From positions 1-33,547 of the forward strand of contig JAEUOM010000051.1 of assembly GCA_016788495.1 (NCBI GenBank): DNA of 33,547 bases, written 5' to 3'. Numbering within the stretch: the first letter of the stretch is position 1; each line of letters starts with the position of its first letter. This document shows positions 7,999-15,229 of the stretch, piece by piece. This DNA comes from Accumulibacter sp. (GTDB lineage: Bacteria; Pseudomonadota; Gammaproteobacteria; Burkholderiales; Rhodocyclaceae). The notes beneath the pieces were generated by a model. It was not told the DNA's origin. It did not search any database and worked only from the letters and a program-made list of their open reading frames with translations. The translations under genes were made by a program, and so were the position numbers.

Positions 7999-9285
7999 TC
8001 ACCGCGATATGGCGTAGCCGATACGCACGCTCCACGGCTCGCGCTGGTTGTAGTTGATCAGGCTCTCGCCGTAGCCGGTGAAATACTGCGCCATCAGGTA
8101 ACCGGACAGGCCGGGCAAGAACTTGTTGAGCGGATAGGTGAATTGCAGGTCGGAGCTGAACGCACTCGACTTCGTTCCCTTGCGCAGGATCCACGCCGTC
8201 TGCCAGTCGTCGTTCTTGCCGTAGGTGAAGCGGAAGTCGCCGTAGCCCCGGTACTTCTGGATATCGGGGTTTTCGTTCTTTTCGATATAGGCATAGAGCT
8301 TGGGCGAGAACGTCCAGTGGAAGTCGCTGGTGTCGCCGAAGCTGAAGTATGGCCGCACGAACAGGATGTCGATGCTCCGTGACTCCTCGCCGTCCTTGCC
8401 GTTGGATTCATGCTCGTAGCCGGCGGCGATGCCGACCGCGTTGCCGCCGACGCGCCAGTCGGTGTTCGGGACGTAGTAGAAGAAACTGGGCATGTAGTTG
8501 GTGTCGAGGAAGGGCTTCGAATCCGCAGTCAGATCCCAGAACGCCGTCTGCGTGTAGGCGAAGTACAGATTGTCGAGGAAGCGGCGCGAGTTCTTGTCGG
8601 CGGGTTCGTAGAGGCGCAGCTTGAAACTCAGCTGAATCTGCGCGTTGGCATCGACGCCAGCGCCGGCAACGAAGAACATGGGCTCATAAAAGCTCAGGCG
8701 GCCTTCATCCTGCCGGTTGGGATCGTTGGCGGAGCGCACGGTCAGGACCGTGGCCGGCGCGCGTTCGGAGGTGCCGGCCGCGGCGGACAGTGCCAGGCCT
8801 TCTCCGCCACTGGCCGGCGGCAGCGGCGGTTCAGCCGTCGCCAGCGGTTGCCGTGGCGTCGAGAGCTGGACGAGCATTGCCGGAGCGTCCAGATCGACGG
8901 CGTCAATGCGCACCCGGCCGCGCAGATTCGCTGGTACCTCGCCGACGTAGTCGATGCGCCTGAACTCGCCCTGGCGCAGCGTGATCTGGTCGGGCACCGG
9001 CGTCTCGCGGCGCAGTTCCACGCGCGCCACGGCGCCCAGGTCAGGCGTCAGGTTGACGCGAAGCATCTCGGGCAGCGAATACGAACGCGATTCGGCTTCC
9101 CCGGTGACCATCAGCGAAAGCCTGAACGGTGCGCTGGGATCGATGCTGCGGCCCGGCGGAACAAGGTTGATGTCGGCCCAAGCCCTCGTCGGGACGAGAG
9201 CCGGAGTCAGGCTGGACAACATGACCAGTGCCGTGATGGGGAGCGCGCGCCGCGACGCGCCATGCAAATAGTGGTTCAATTTCAT
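7999..9285 (-). CDS. pldA: Outer membrane phospholipase A (OMPLA/PldA family) with N-terminal extension
   Basis: Outer membrane phospholipase A1, a beta-barrel enzyme that hydrolyses phospholipids reaching the outer leaflet. The barrel is roughly residues 195-428 and carries the family signatures YEHESNG (His292, Ser294), SRS (302-304) and QYFTGYGESLINYN near the C-terminus. The E. coli catalytic residues are His142, Ser144 and Asn156; the third position here is Asp306. Residues 1-37 look like a signal peptide. Residues 38-190 form an extra beta-rich domain absent from the 289-residue E. coli precursor. AAGGA lies directly against the ATG at 9285; the TTG two codons later (9279) has a better six-base spacing and may be the real start. 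The last residue is Arg, not the aromatic residue usual at the end of barrels. It follows the efflux channel gene on the same strand. Confidence 0.9.
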   Translation of the reverse strand: MKLNHYLHGASRRALPITALVMLSSLTPALVPTRAWADINLVPPGRSIDPSAPFRLSLMVTGEAESRSYSLPEMLRVNLTPDLGAVARVELRRETPVPDQITLRQGEFRRIDYVGEVPANLRGRVRIDAVDLDAPAMLVQLSTPRQPLATAEPPLPPASGGEGLALSAAAGTSERAPATVLTVRSANDPNRQDEGRLSFYEPMFFVAGAGVDANAQIQLSFKLRLYEPADKNSRRFLDNLYFAYTQTAFWDLTADSKPFLDTNYMPSFFYYVPNTDWRVGGNAVGIAAGYEHESNGKDGEESRSIDILFVRPYFSFGDTSDFHWTFSPKLYAYIEKNENPDIQKYRGYGDFRFTYGKNDDWQTAWILRKGTKSSAFSSDLQFTYPLNKFLPGLSGYLMAQYFTGYGESLINYNQREPWSVRIGYAISR

Positions 9286-9369
9286 TCCTTCGCGTCCGTG
9301 TTGCCTTGAGGTTTGTCGGGACCTGTGCGCTGGCGCTCGCCCAGTCAGGCGGCAGATGGCGTGCGGCCG

Positions 9370-10812
9370 CTACTGCGTCTGCGCGGTCGTCAGGTTCTGC
9401 GCCGTCGGCGCCATCGCGGCCGCGAGGTCCACCCAGCCGCCGCCCATCGCCTGATACACATTGACCAGTTGCGAGTACCGATCGGCAAGCAAGCGCACCC
9501 CTGCCAGCTCGGCTGCGAAGAGCTCGTTCTCCGCTACCAGCACATCGAGATAAGCCGCCACGCCCTTGTCGAAGCGCAGCTTCGACAGGCGGGCGAACTC
9601 GCGCAAGGCGTCCACCCGCTTGTTCTGCATCGCGACTTCCTCGATCTTTTTCTGCGACCCGGTCAGCGCATCGTTGGTCTCGCGAAACGCTCCGAGGACG
9701 GTCTGTCGATAGGCGAGCAGCGCCTGCTGGTACTGCGCCTCGGCCGAACCGACTTGGCCGGCGAGCCCGCCGGCGGTGAAAATCGGCCCGCTGACGCCGG
9801 CAGCAATCAGGCCGGCGCTTGCCGGGCCGCTAAAGAGACTGCTGAACGCCGTGCTGACGCTGCCGAGCAGGCCGGTGATCGAGACGCTCGGGTAGTACAG
9901 CGCACGTGTGGCGCCGACGTTGGCATTCGCCGCCACCAAGTTCTGCTCGGCCTGCAGGATGTCGGGCCGGCGCTGCAGCAGTGTCGACGGCAGATCGGCC
10001 GGGATCAGCGGCGCGACGAGCTGGTCGATGGCCTTGCCGCGCGCAATCGGTCCCGGGTTGCGGCCGAGCAGCGTCGAGATCAGATTCTCCTGCGCCGCGA
10101 TCGCCTGTTCGAACGCCGGAATCGCGGCCAGCGCCTGCTGGTACTGCGACTCGATCTGCATCACGTCCGTCCTGGCGACGATGCCGGCCTTGAAGCGCAG
10201 CTCGAACAGCCGGGCGGTGGCACCGAAGTTCCTCGCCGTTGCCTGCGCGATTTCCAGCTGGCGGTCGAGTGCGCGCAGCGAAATGTAGCTGGTGGCGACG
10301 CCGCTCACCAGCGACAGCACGACGCCACGCTGCGCCTGTTCGCTGGCATAGACCTGCGCCTGCGCGGCCTCGCTGAGGCGGCGCACGCGCCCGAACAGGT
10401 CGATCTGCCAGGATGCGCCGAGCGACGCCTGGTAGAGCGAAAAATACGGGTCGGCGCCGGGCGGCAGTGGCGGTTGGCCAACCCGACTGGCGCGCGTCCG
10501 GCTGGCTTCGGCGCCATAGCCGATCTGCGGGTACAGCTGCGAGCGGGTGGCGGTCAGCGCGCCGATGAACTGATCGACTCGCGCCGCTGCGATGCGCACG
10601 TCGAGGTTCTCGCGCAGCGCGCTGTCTACGAGATCGTTCAGCACCGGGTCGCCGAACTGCTCCCACCATCTGGTGTTGGCCACGTCGGCCGCCATCGGAT
10701 AATCGATACGCCATGCGGTGGGCGATTCCACCGTCGGGCGCACGTAGTCGGGCCCGACCATGCAGCCGGCAAGGCCGCTGGCCAGCAGTGCCACGAATAC
10801 GTTGATCCTCAT
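9370..10812 (-). CDS. RND efflux outer membrane factor, NodT/OprM-type lipoprotein
   Basis: Outer membrane channel (TolC-like) component of a tripartite efflux pump. The signal peptide ends in LAGC (Cys17), followed by GPDYVRP, the usual start of mature NodT/OprM lipoproteins. Two outer membrane efflux protein repeats follow, with typical long helices (for example YQQALAAIPAFEQAIAAQENLISTLLGRNPG near the middle and SEAQYQQALLAYRQTVLGAFRETNDAL later). Length (480 residues) is typical. AGGAGG about ten bases upstream supports the ATG. The matching adaptor and permease are upstream on the same strand, but six antiporter genes stand between; the gap to the last antiporter gene is 148 bases, so it may have its own promoter. 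Confidence 0.93.
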   Translation of the reverse strand: MRINVFVALLASGLAGCMVGPDYVRPTVESPTAWRIDYPMAADVANTRWWEQFGDPVLNDLVDSALRENLDVRIAAARVDQFIGALTATRSQLYPQIGYGAEASRTRASRVGQPPLPPGADPYFSLYQASLGASWQIDLFGRVRRLSEAAQAQVYASEQAQRGVVLSLVSGVATSYISLRALDRQLEIAQATARNFGATARLFELRFKAGIVARTDVMQIESQYQQALAAIPAFEQAIAAQENLISTLLGRNPGPIARGKAIDQLVAPLIPADLPSTLLQRRPDILQAEQNLVAANANVGATRALYYPSVSITGLLGSVSTAFSSLFSGPASAGLIAAGVSGPIFTAGGLAGQVGSAEAQYQQALLAYRQTVLGAFRETNDALTGSQKKIEEVAMQNKRVDALREFARLSKLRFDKGVAAYLDVLVAENELFAAELAGVRLLADRYSQLVNVYQAMGGGWVDLAAAMAPTAQNLTTAQTQ

Positions 10813-10960
10813 GTCGCTTGCCCTCCTGTGATGCGCAGCCGAGTCCGGCGGCGACCGCTGGTCGACTGCCGTGCACGGCGAGATGCCCCGACCCGCATTG
10901 TAGCAATACTCATCCGCGCCAACCTGCGCCCGGGGTTCCCTGGGCCGGGCCGCGCGGCAG

Positions 10961-12718
10961 TCATGTCGCCCGCCCGACGAGCAGCAGGGCGCCGAACAGC
11001 GCTGCCAGCGTCAGCAAGCCGATGCTGGCGAACGACCAGCGTCGCACGAGCCGGTCGGCCTGCTCGCAGGCGATGCCCAGCGCCAGCGCCGCCTGGCGCA
11101 GCCGGCCGGCGGGTGCGGCCGCAGCAGGCCGCGGCGCCGCGAGCAACGGCGCGCGCGACAGTCCCAGTGCCAGCAGCGCGCCGCCCACCAGCACCAGCAG
11201 CGTCATCGCCAGTTCCTTCGGCGCCAGCGGGTTCGAAACGAGATGGCCGGGAAGCGGCCCGAGTGCGGCGAGGGCCAGCGCCAGCGAGCCCACCGCGAGC
11301 AGCAGTGCGGCGAACTCGGCAAGGCGCGAAACGCGCTTCACTTGCATCAGTGCAGCGGAGCGACGGCGCAGGGCACTGCCCAGCACCAGCACCACATAGG
11401 CGGCGGTGAATGCGGCGCCGCCTTGCAGCACGATCGTCCACCACCACTGCCCCGAGCCATCGGCGGCGTCGAGCAGGAGCTTCTTCGCCAGATAGGCGCC
11501 ACTCGGGACGACTCCCATCAGCGCAATGCCGGCCAGCACGAAGGCCAGCACGGTGACCGGCAGTGCGCGCGCGATGCCAGCCAGGTCGGCGATGCGGTCG
11601 TGGCCGAGCGCCGCATAGACGAGGCCGGCGGCCATGAACATGGCGGCCTTGGCAGTGGCATGCGACACTGCTTGCAGCAGTCCGCCGGTCGATGCCGCGC
11701 CGTGTACCAGCACGTTGCCGGTGGCGTCGAAGGCGAGCGGGAACATCAGGAACAGGTAGCCGATCTGCGCCACCGTCGAATAGGCGACCAGCAACTTCAG
11801 GCGCTCCTGGCGCAGCGCGACGACGCTGCCGACGACGATGGCCGTCGCGCCGAGTCCCGCCAGCAGTTGCGCCGAGGCCCAGGTCACCACCCCCGGCATC
11901 ACGTCGAGCCAGAGCCGCAGGACGAGGAACCACGAGCCCTTGATCACCAGCGCCGAGAGCACCGCGCTGGCTGCCGCCGGAGCGCCGCCATGCGCCGGCG
12001 GCAGCCAGATGTGCAACGGGAAGAGCGCGGTCTTCGCCAGCAGGCCGGCGGTCATCAACGCCAGCGCCGTGCGGGCAATCGCTCCGGGCTGCACCGCGCC
12101 GGCCAGCAGCGGGATGTCCAGCGTGCCGTAGCCGCCGTACAGCAGTACCGCGCCGAGCAGGTAGAGCACCGAGCCGCAGAGTGCAAACAGCATGTAGCGC
12201 AGCGCGGCGCGCAGGGTCTCGCCGCTGCCGGCGAGGCAGACCAGCGGCACGCCGGCGAAGGTCAACAGCTCCAGCGCGACATAGAGGGTGAACAGGTCGC
12301 CACTGACGAACACCAGGTTGAGCGCACCCCACACCGCCATCAGCAGCAGCCAGTAGCTGAACGCGGCGCGCGATTCCCTGACGTCCGGCGGCGTCGCAAA
12401 GTCGGCGCGCGCGTACATGCCGATGCCGCAGACCACCGCGGCCACCGCCAGCAGCATGGCCACCGCCAGCCCGTCGGCGCGCAGCGCGATGCCCAGCGGC
12501 GGTGCCCAGCCGCCGAGCAGGTACACCAACGTCTGGCCTTCGCGCAGCCAGGCGACCGTGATGCCCAGCGCCAGCGCCAGCCCCAAGGGCATGCAGGCGA
12601 GGGCCACGCGCTGCACCTGGCGCCCGCCCAGCAGCACACCGAGCAGCATGCCGACGAAGGGCAACAGCACTGCCGCCGCCAGCAGCGCGCCTGCGTGGGT
12701 GCCCGTCGAGAGTGCCAC
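10961..12718 (-). CDS. mrpD: Mrp/Mnh-type cation:proton antiporter subunit D (NuoL/M/N-like)
   Basis: Proton-conducting membrane subunit of the NuoL/M/N superfamily, here the single antiporter-like subunit of an Mrp-type complex. It is almost entirely membrane helices. Key charged residues of the proton path are present: Glu150 in LYVALELLTF, Lys229 in GLLAKTALFPLHIWLP, Lys260 (LVIKG) and the VSHATAKA segment near 351-358. At 585 residues it is longer than most MrpD proteins (about 500), the extra part being C-terminal. The start is GTG at 12718, the only candidate after the stop of mrpC in the same frame 15 bases upstream; its ribosome site is weak, suggesting translational coupling. MrpD versus the hydrogenase subunit MbhH is not decided by sequence alone; the neighbours settle it as part of an Mrp/MBH-type module. 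Confidence 0.9.
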   Translation of the reverse strand: MALSTGTHAGALLAAAVLLPFVGMLLGVLLGGRQVQRVALACMPLGLALALGITVAWLREGQTLVYLLGGWAPPLGIALRADGLAVAMLLAVAAVVCGIGMYARADFATPPDVRESRAAFSYWLLLMAVWGALNLVFVSGDLFTLYVALELLTFAGVPLVCLAGSGETLRAALRYMLFALCGSVLYLLGAVLLYGGYGTLDIPLLAGAVQPGAIARTALALMTAGLLAKTALFPLHIWLPPAHGGAPAAASAVLSALVIKGSWFLVLRLWLDVMPGVVTWASAQLLAGLGATAIVVGSVVALRQERLKLLVAYSTVAQIGYLFLMFPLAFDATGNVLVHGAASTGGLLQAVSHATAKAAMFMAAGLVYAALGHDRIADLAGIARALPVTVLAFVLAGIALMGVVPSGAYLAKKLLLDAADGSGQWWWTIVLQGGAAFTAAYVVLVLGSALRRRSAALMQVKRVSRLAEFAALLLAVGSLALALAALGPLPGHLVSNPLAPKELAMTLLVLVGGALLALGLSRAPLLAAPRPAAAAPAGRLRQAALALGIACEQADRLVRRWSFASIGLLTLAALFGALLLVGRAT

Positions 12719-12733
12719 CGCCGGTGCGTCCGT

Positions 12734-13054
12734 TCACTCGCCGGACGGTGGCTCGTTGGCCAGCGACGCGGTAGCGGTGGATTCGATCAGCCGCAGCAGC
12801 ACTGCCACGGTCACGGCGGTGGCGGCGAAGGCGACGACGATGGCGGTGATCAGCAGCGCCTGCGGCACCGGGTCGGCGGCCATGCCGGCCGCGGCACCGC
12901 GCTTGGCCAGCGCGCCGAAGAGGACGAACACGCCCGAACCCATGATGTTGAAGGCCACCAGCTTGCGCAGTGGGTGTGGCTGCACGATCAGGCCGTACAG
13001 GCCGATGCCCACCAGCGCGCAGGCGCACAGCGCGAACAGCGTCTCGACGTTCAT
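12734..13054 (-). CDS. mrpC: Mrp/Mnh-type antiporter subunit C (NuoK-like)
   Basis: Small NuoK-like membrane subunit of the antiporter. The 106 residues form three membrane helices with the family signatures LRKLVAFNIMGSGVF (29-43) and DPVPQALLITAIVVAFAATA (61-80). The ATG at 13054 overlaps the stop of the preceding fused A/B gene as ATGA, so translation is probably coupled. A longer reading frame upstream exists but only overlaps the neighbouring gene and carries no family sequence. It is followed after 15 bases by mrpD. Confidence 0.92.
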   Translation of the reverse strand: MNVETLFALCACALVGIGLYGLIVQPHPLRKLVAFNIMGSGVFVLFGALAKRGAAAGMAADPVPQALLITAIVVAFAATAVTVAVLLRLIESTATASLANEPPSGE

Positions 13055-14016
13055 CGCCCGCCATCCCCGGCTGGCATCTTCCCGCTGTTGCGCGCCGGTG
13101 CGCCGTTCAACAGCAAGGCCAGCACCAGCACCAGGGTCGGCAGCAGTGCCAGCTCGATGACCACGATCATCGGCTTGGCCCAGCCGTCCGCGAAGCCAAG
13201 GAAGGCGCCCGCCTGCCACGCGCCGAGCAGGCCGACGGCGACGAACGCCAGGGGTCCGACGACGATTCCGGTGCGCAGCCAGCGGCCGTCGATGCGCGGT
13301 GCATCGCCCAGGCCGGCCATCTGCACGAGCAGCCACATCGCCGCCAGGATGGTGGCGCTCTGGAACTTGCCACCCGGGTGGTCGGCACCGGCCCAGAACA
13401 GGTAGAGGCCGACGACGATGCCAATCGGCGGCAACACGCGCGCGAGGTAGCTGAGGACGCCGTCGGGGTCAGCGGCGTAGCGCGGTCCGGGGCGACCGCC
13501 CCAGAAGCGGTCCGGCGCCAGCGACCAGACGGCGAGCAAGGCAATCACCAGCACGATCGCCTCGAGCAAGGTGTCCAGCGCGCGGAAGGCGAGCAGCACG
13601 CCGGTGATCGGGTTGCCGACGCCGGTGGCCGGCAGGTTGTCGGCCGCCTGCGGCGCCAACGTCGGCGCGGGCTCGGGCAAGGCCAGCACGCACAGCGCCA
13701 GTACCATGGTGACGCCGAGCGACAGCAACGCCGCGAATGCGCGCGTACCGGCGCCGCTGCGCTCGGCCGCGGCCGCCGCCTCGGTGCCGCGCAGCCGCCC
13801 CACCGCGCCGAGCAGCAGCGCACCGGTCAGGCCGCCGCCGATGGCCGCCTCGGTCAGCGCGACGTCGATGCCGGCCAGCCGTACCCACACCAGCGACAAC
13901 AGCAAGCCATAGACGACGAAACCGGCCACTGCCACGAAGGCATCGCGCGCGACTACGGTCCACAGCGCCAGCCAGAGCAGCAGCAAGGCAACGACCAGGC
14001 TGAGCAGCGTCGTCAT
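13051..14016 (-). CDS. Fused MrpA C-terminal (MbhD/MbhE-like) and MrpB (MnhB) subunit
   Basis: A fusion of parts that are separate proteins in several Mrp and MBH systems. Residues 1-75 match the MbhD/DUF4040 segment of the MrpA C-terminus (DVALTEAAIGGGLTGALL, Glu56). Residues 95-165 match MbhE (TGVGNPITGVLLAFRALDTL, Glu152). Residues 190-320 match the MnhB domain (LPPIGIVVGLYLFWAGADHPGGKFQSA, then further helices). A low-complexity Ala-rich loop near 78-92 separates the first two. The N-terminal NuoL-like half of MrpA is missing and no such gene is seen in the window. The ATG at 14016 has a fair GG-rich upstream site, and the gene lies 51 bases after mrpG. The stop overlaps mrpC. Domain assignment is by recognition and is firm for MnhB and DUF4040. 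Confidence 0.87.
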   Translation of the reverse strand: MTTLLSLVVALLLLWLALWTVVARDAFVAVAGFVVYGLLLSLVWVRLAGIDVALTEAAIGGGLTGALLLGAVGRLRGTEAAAAAERSGAGTRAFAALLSLGVTMVLALCVLALPEPAPTLAPQAADNLPATGVGNPITGVLLAFRALDTLLEAIVLVIALLAVWSLAPDRFWGGRPGPRYAADPDGVLSYLARVLPPIGIVVGLYLFWAGADHPGGKFQSATILAAMWLLVQMAGLGDAPRIDGRWLRTGIVVGPLAFVAVGLLGAWQAGAFLGFADGWAKPMIVVIELALLPTLVLVLALLLNGAPARNSGKMPAGDGGR

Positions 14017-14067
14017 TCGCCTACCCCGCGCGCTGCGCGATGAGCGCCCGGCAACGGTCCGGCGCGC

Positions 14068-14361
14068 TCATTCGCCGCATTCCCGGCGCCGCGCCGAGTG
14101 CGCGATGAGTTGCGACACCGCCGCGCTCGACAGCATCAGCAGCAGCCACACGAGCAGCAGCTTCAGCGCCGCGAGCAAGCCATCCATCTGCGGCAGCAGA
14201 CCGGTGACCAGCAGCGCGACGCCGAGGTTGTCGGCCTTGGTCAGCGCATGCAGCCGCGTGTAGGCGTCGGGAAAGCGCAACAGGCCGACCGTACCGGCGA
14301 GAAAGAACACCAGTCCGGCGACGATGGCGACGATGCTGAAGACGTCGAGCACGACGCTCAC
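14068..14361 (-). CDS. mrpG: Mrp/Mnh-type antiporter subunit G
   Basis: Small membrane subunit with the diagnostic MnhG/PhaG motif GLLRFPDAYTRLHALTKADN (residues 26-45) between the first and second of three helices. The 97-residue length is normal. The GTG at 14361 overlaps the stop of mrpF as GTGA, so translation is probably coupled. It is the third gene of the E-F-G-A'/B-C-D antiporter set. Confidence 0.93.
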   Translation of the reverse strand: MSVVLDVFSIVAIVAGLVFFLAGTVGLLRFPDAYTRLHALTKADNLGVALLVTGLLPQMDGLLAALKLLLVWLLLMLSSAAVSQLIAHSARRRECGE

Positions 14362-14654
14362 CGGCGACCCTCCGTGGCGTCGTCGTCGGCGACCTTCTCG
14401 TCCTGGCGCAGCGCGAACTTGACGAAGGCGATCGAAGCGAAGGCCGAGAGCAGCGCCAGAGTCAGCGCCACGTCGAACATCGCTCGCTCGCCGGAGGCCG
14501 CGCCGAACAGCAGCAGCGCGCCGATGGCGCCGCTGCCCAACAGCTGCGCGGCCATCATGCGCTCGGCGCGGCTTGGTCCGCGCGCCACGCGCACCAGGCC
14601 GACGGCGACCATGAGCACGACGAAGGCCGCCGCCGAGAGCAGAAACTCAGACAT
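14358..14654 (-). CDS. mrpF: Mrp/Mnh-type antiporter subunit F
   Basis: Small three-helix membrane subunit of the MnhF/PhaF family, implicated in other species in cation and bile-salt efflux. Family signatures are VRVARGPSRAERMMAAQLLG (residues 21-40) and DVALTLALLSAFASIAFVKF (61-80). I chose the ATG at 14654, giving 98 residues; a longer frame to 14690 would add residues with no family match. The start lies inside the end of mrpE with an 8-base overlap, and the stop overlaps the start of mrpG. Confidence 0.92.
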   Translation of the reverse strand: MSEFLLSAAAFVVLMVAVGLVRVARGPSRAERMMAAQLLGSGAIGALLLFGAASGERAMFDVALTLALLSAFASIAFVKFALRQDEKVADDDATEGRR

Positions 14655-15153
14655 CCCGCAGATCCGGTTGCAGCGCTCGGGCGTAGGCACGCTCCTCGGC
14701 GGCCAGTTGCTCGACCACAGCCTGCCCCGTGTCGAGGCAATGGAACTCGATCATCTCCGCTTTGCCGCCGCTCGCCACCGTGCCGGGCATCAGGCTGGCG
14801 ATCAGCTCGAAGGCGCTGCGCCCCGCGCCGCGTGGCAGTCGGACGGGATAGTCGACGAAGCCCGGCTGCAAGCGCGGCTGCGCTGCGAAGGCGCGGCGCG
14901 CGACATCAATGCCGGCCAGCAGCGACTGCCACAGGAAGCGCGGCAGCAAGAGCAGCAGTTGGCCGAGGCGGACGCGGTCGCTGGCCGGCGGCAGCAGCCT
15001 GGCGCTGGCCCAAGTGGCGGCAGCGCTGGCCAGCAGGCCGAACAGCAGGTTCGCCGGCCTGGGACTCTGGTCGACGACGATCCACAGCGCAAAAAACAAC
15101 AGCGCGCGCACCGCCAGGGTGCGGGTCGGGTTGCCGGCGGGCACTGCGCTCAC
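14647..15153 (-). CDS. mrpE: Mrp/Mnh-type antiporter subunit E
   Basis: MnhE-family membrane subunit, first gene of the antiporter set. Family features are two N-terminal helices (ALLFFALWIVVDQ; NLLFGLLASAAATW), an RFLWQSLLAGIDVARRAF stretch and the ASLMPGTV motif near residue 119. The frame is open further upstream to 15279, inside the permease gene, but that part is Arg/Gly-rich and non-family. The GTG at 15153 gives 168 residues, the usual length; a second GTG three codons on is possible. No strong ribosome site is visible for either. The gap to the RND permease stop is only about 76 bases, consistent with co-transcription. Confidence 0.87.
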   Translation of the reverse strand: MSAVPAGNPTRTLAVRALLFFALWIVVDQSPRPANLLFGLLASAAATWASARLLPPASDRVRLGQLLLLLPRFLWQSLLAGIDVARRAFAAQPRLQPGFVDYPVRLPRGAGRSAFELIASLMPGTVASGGKAEMIEFHCLDTGQAVVEQLAAEERAYARALQPDLRDV

Positions 15154-15229
15154 CGCACGCCCCGCGCTGCCGCATCCCCGGGGAGGAGTGCGGCAATCGC
15201 CAAGCGCGCCGCCGCCGCCGGCTGCGACC

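Noticed and set aside
10809..13064. 751-residue minus-strand frame overlapping mrpD and mrpC
   Set aside because: Low-complexity Arg/Gly/Ala product; the overlapping frame holds clear NuoL/M/N and NuoK-like sequence.
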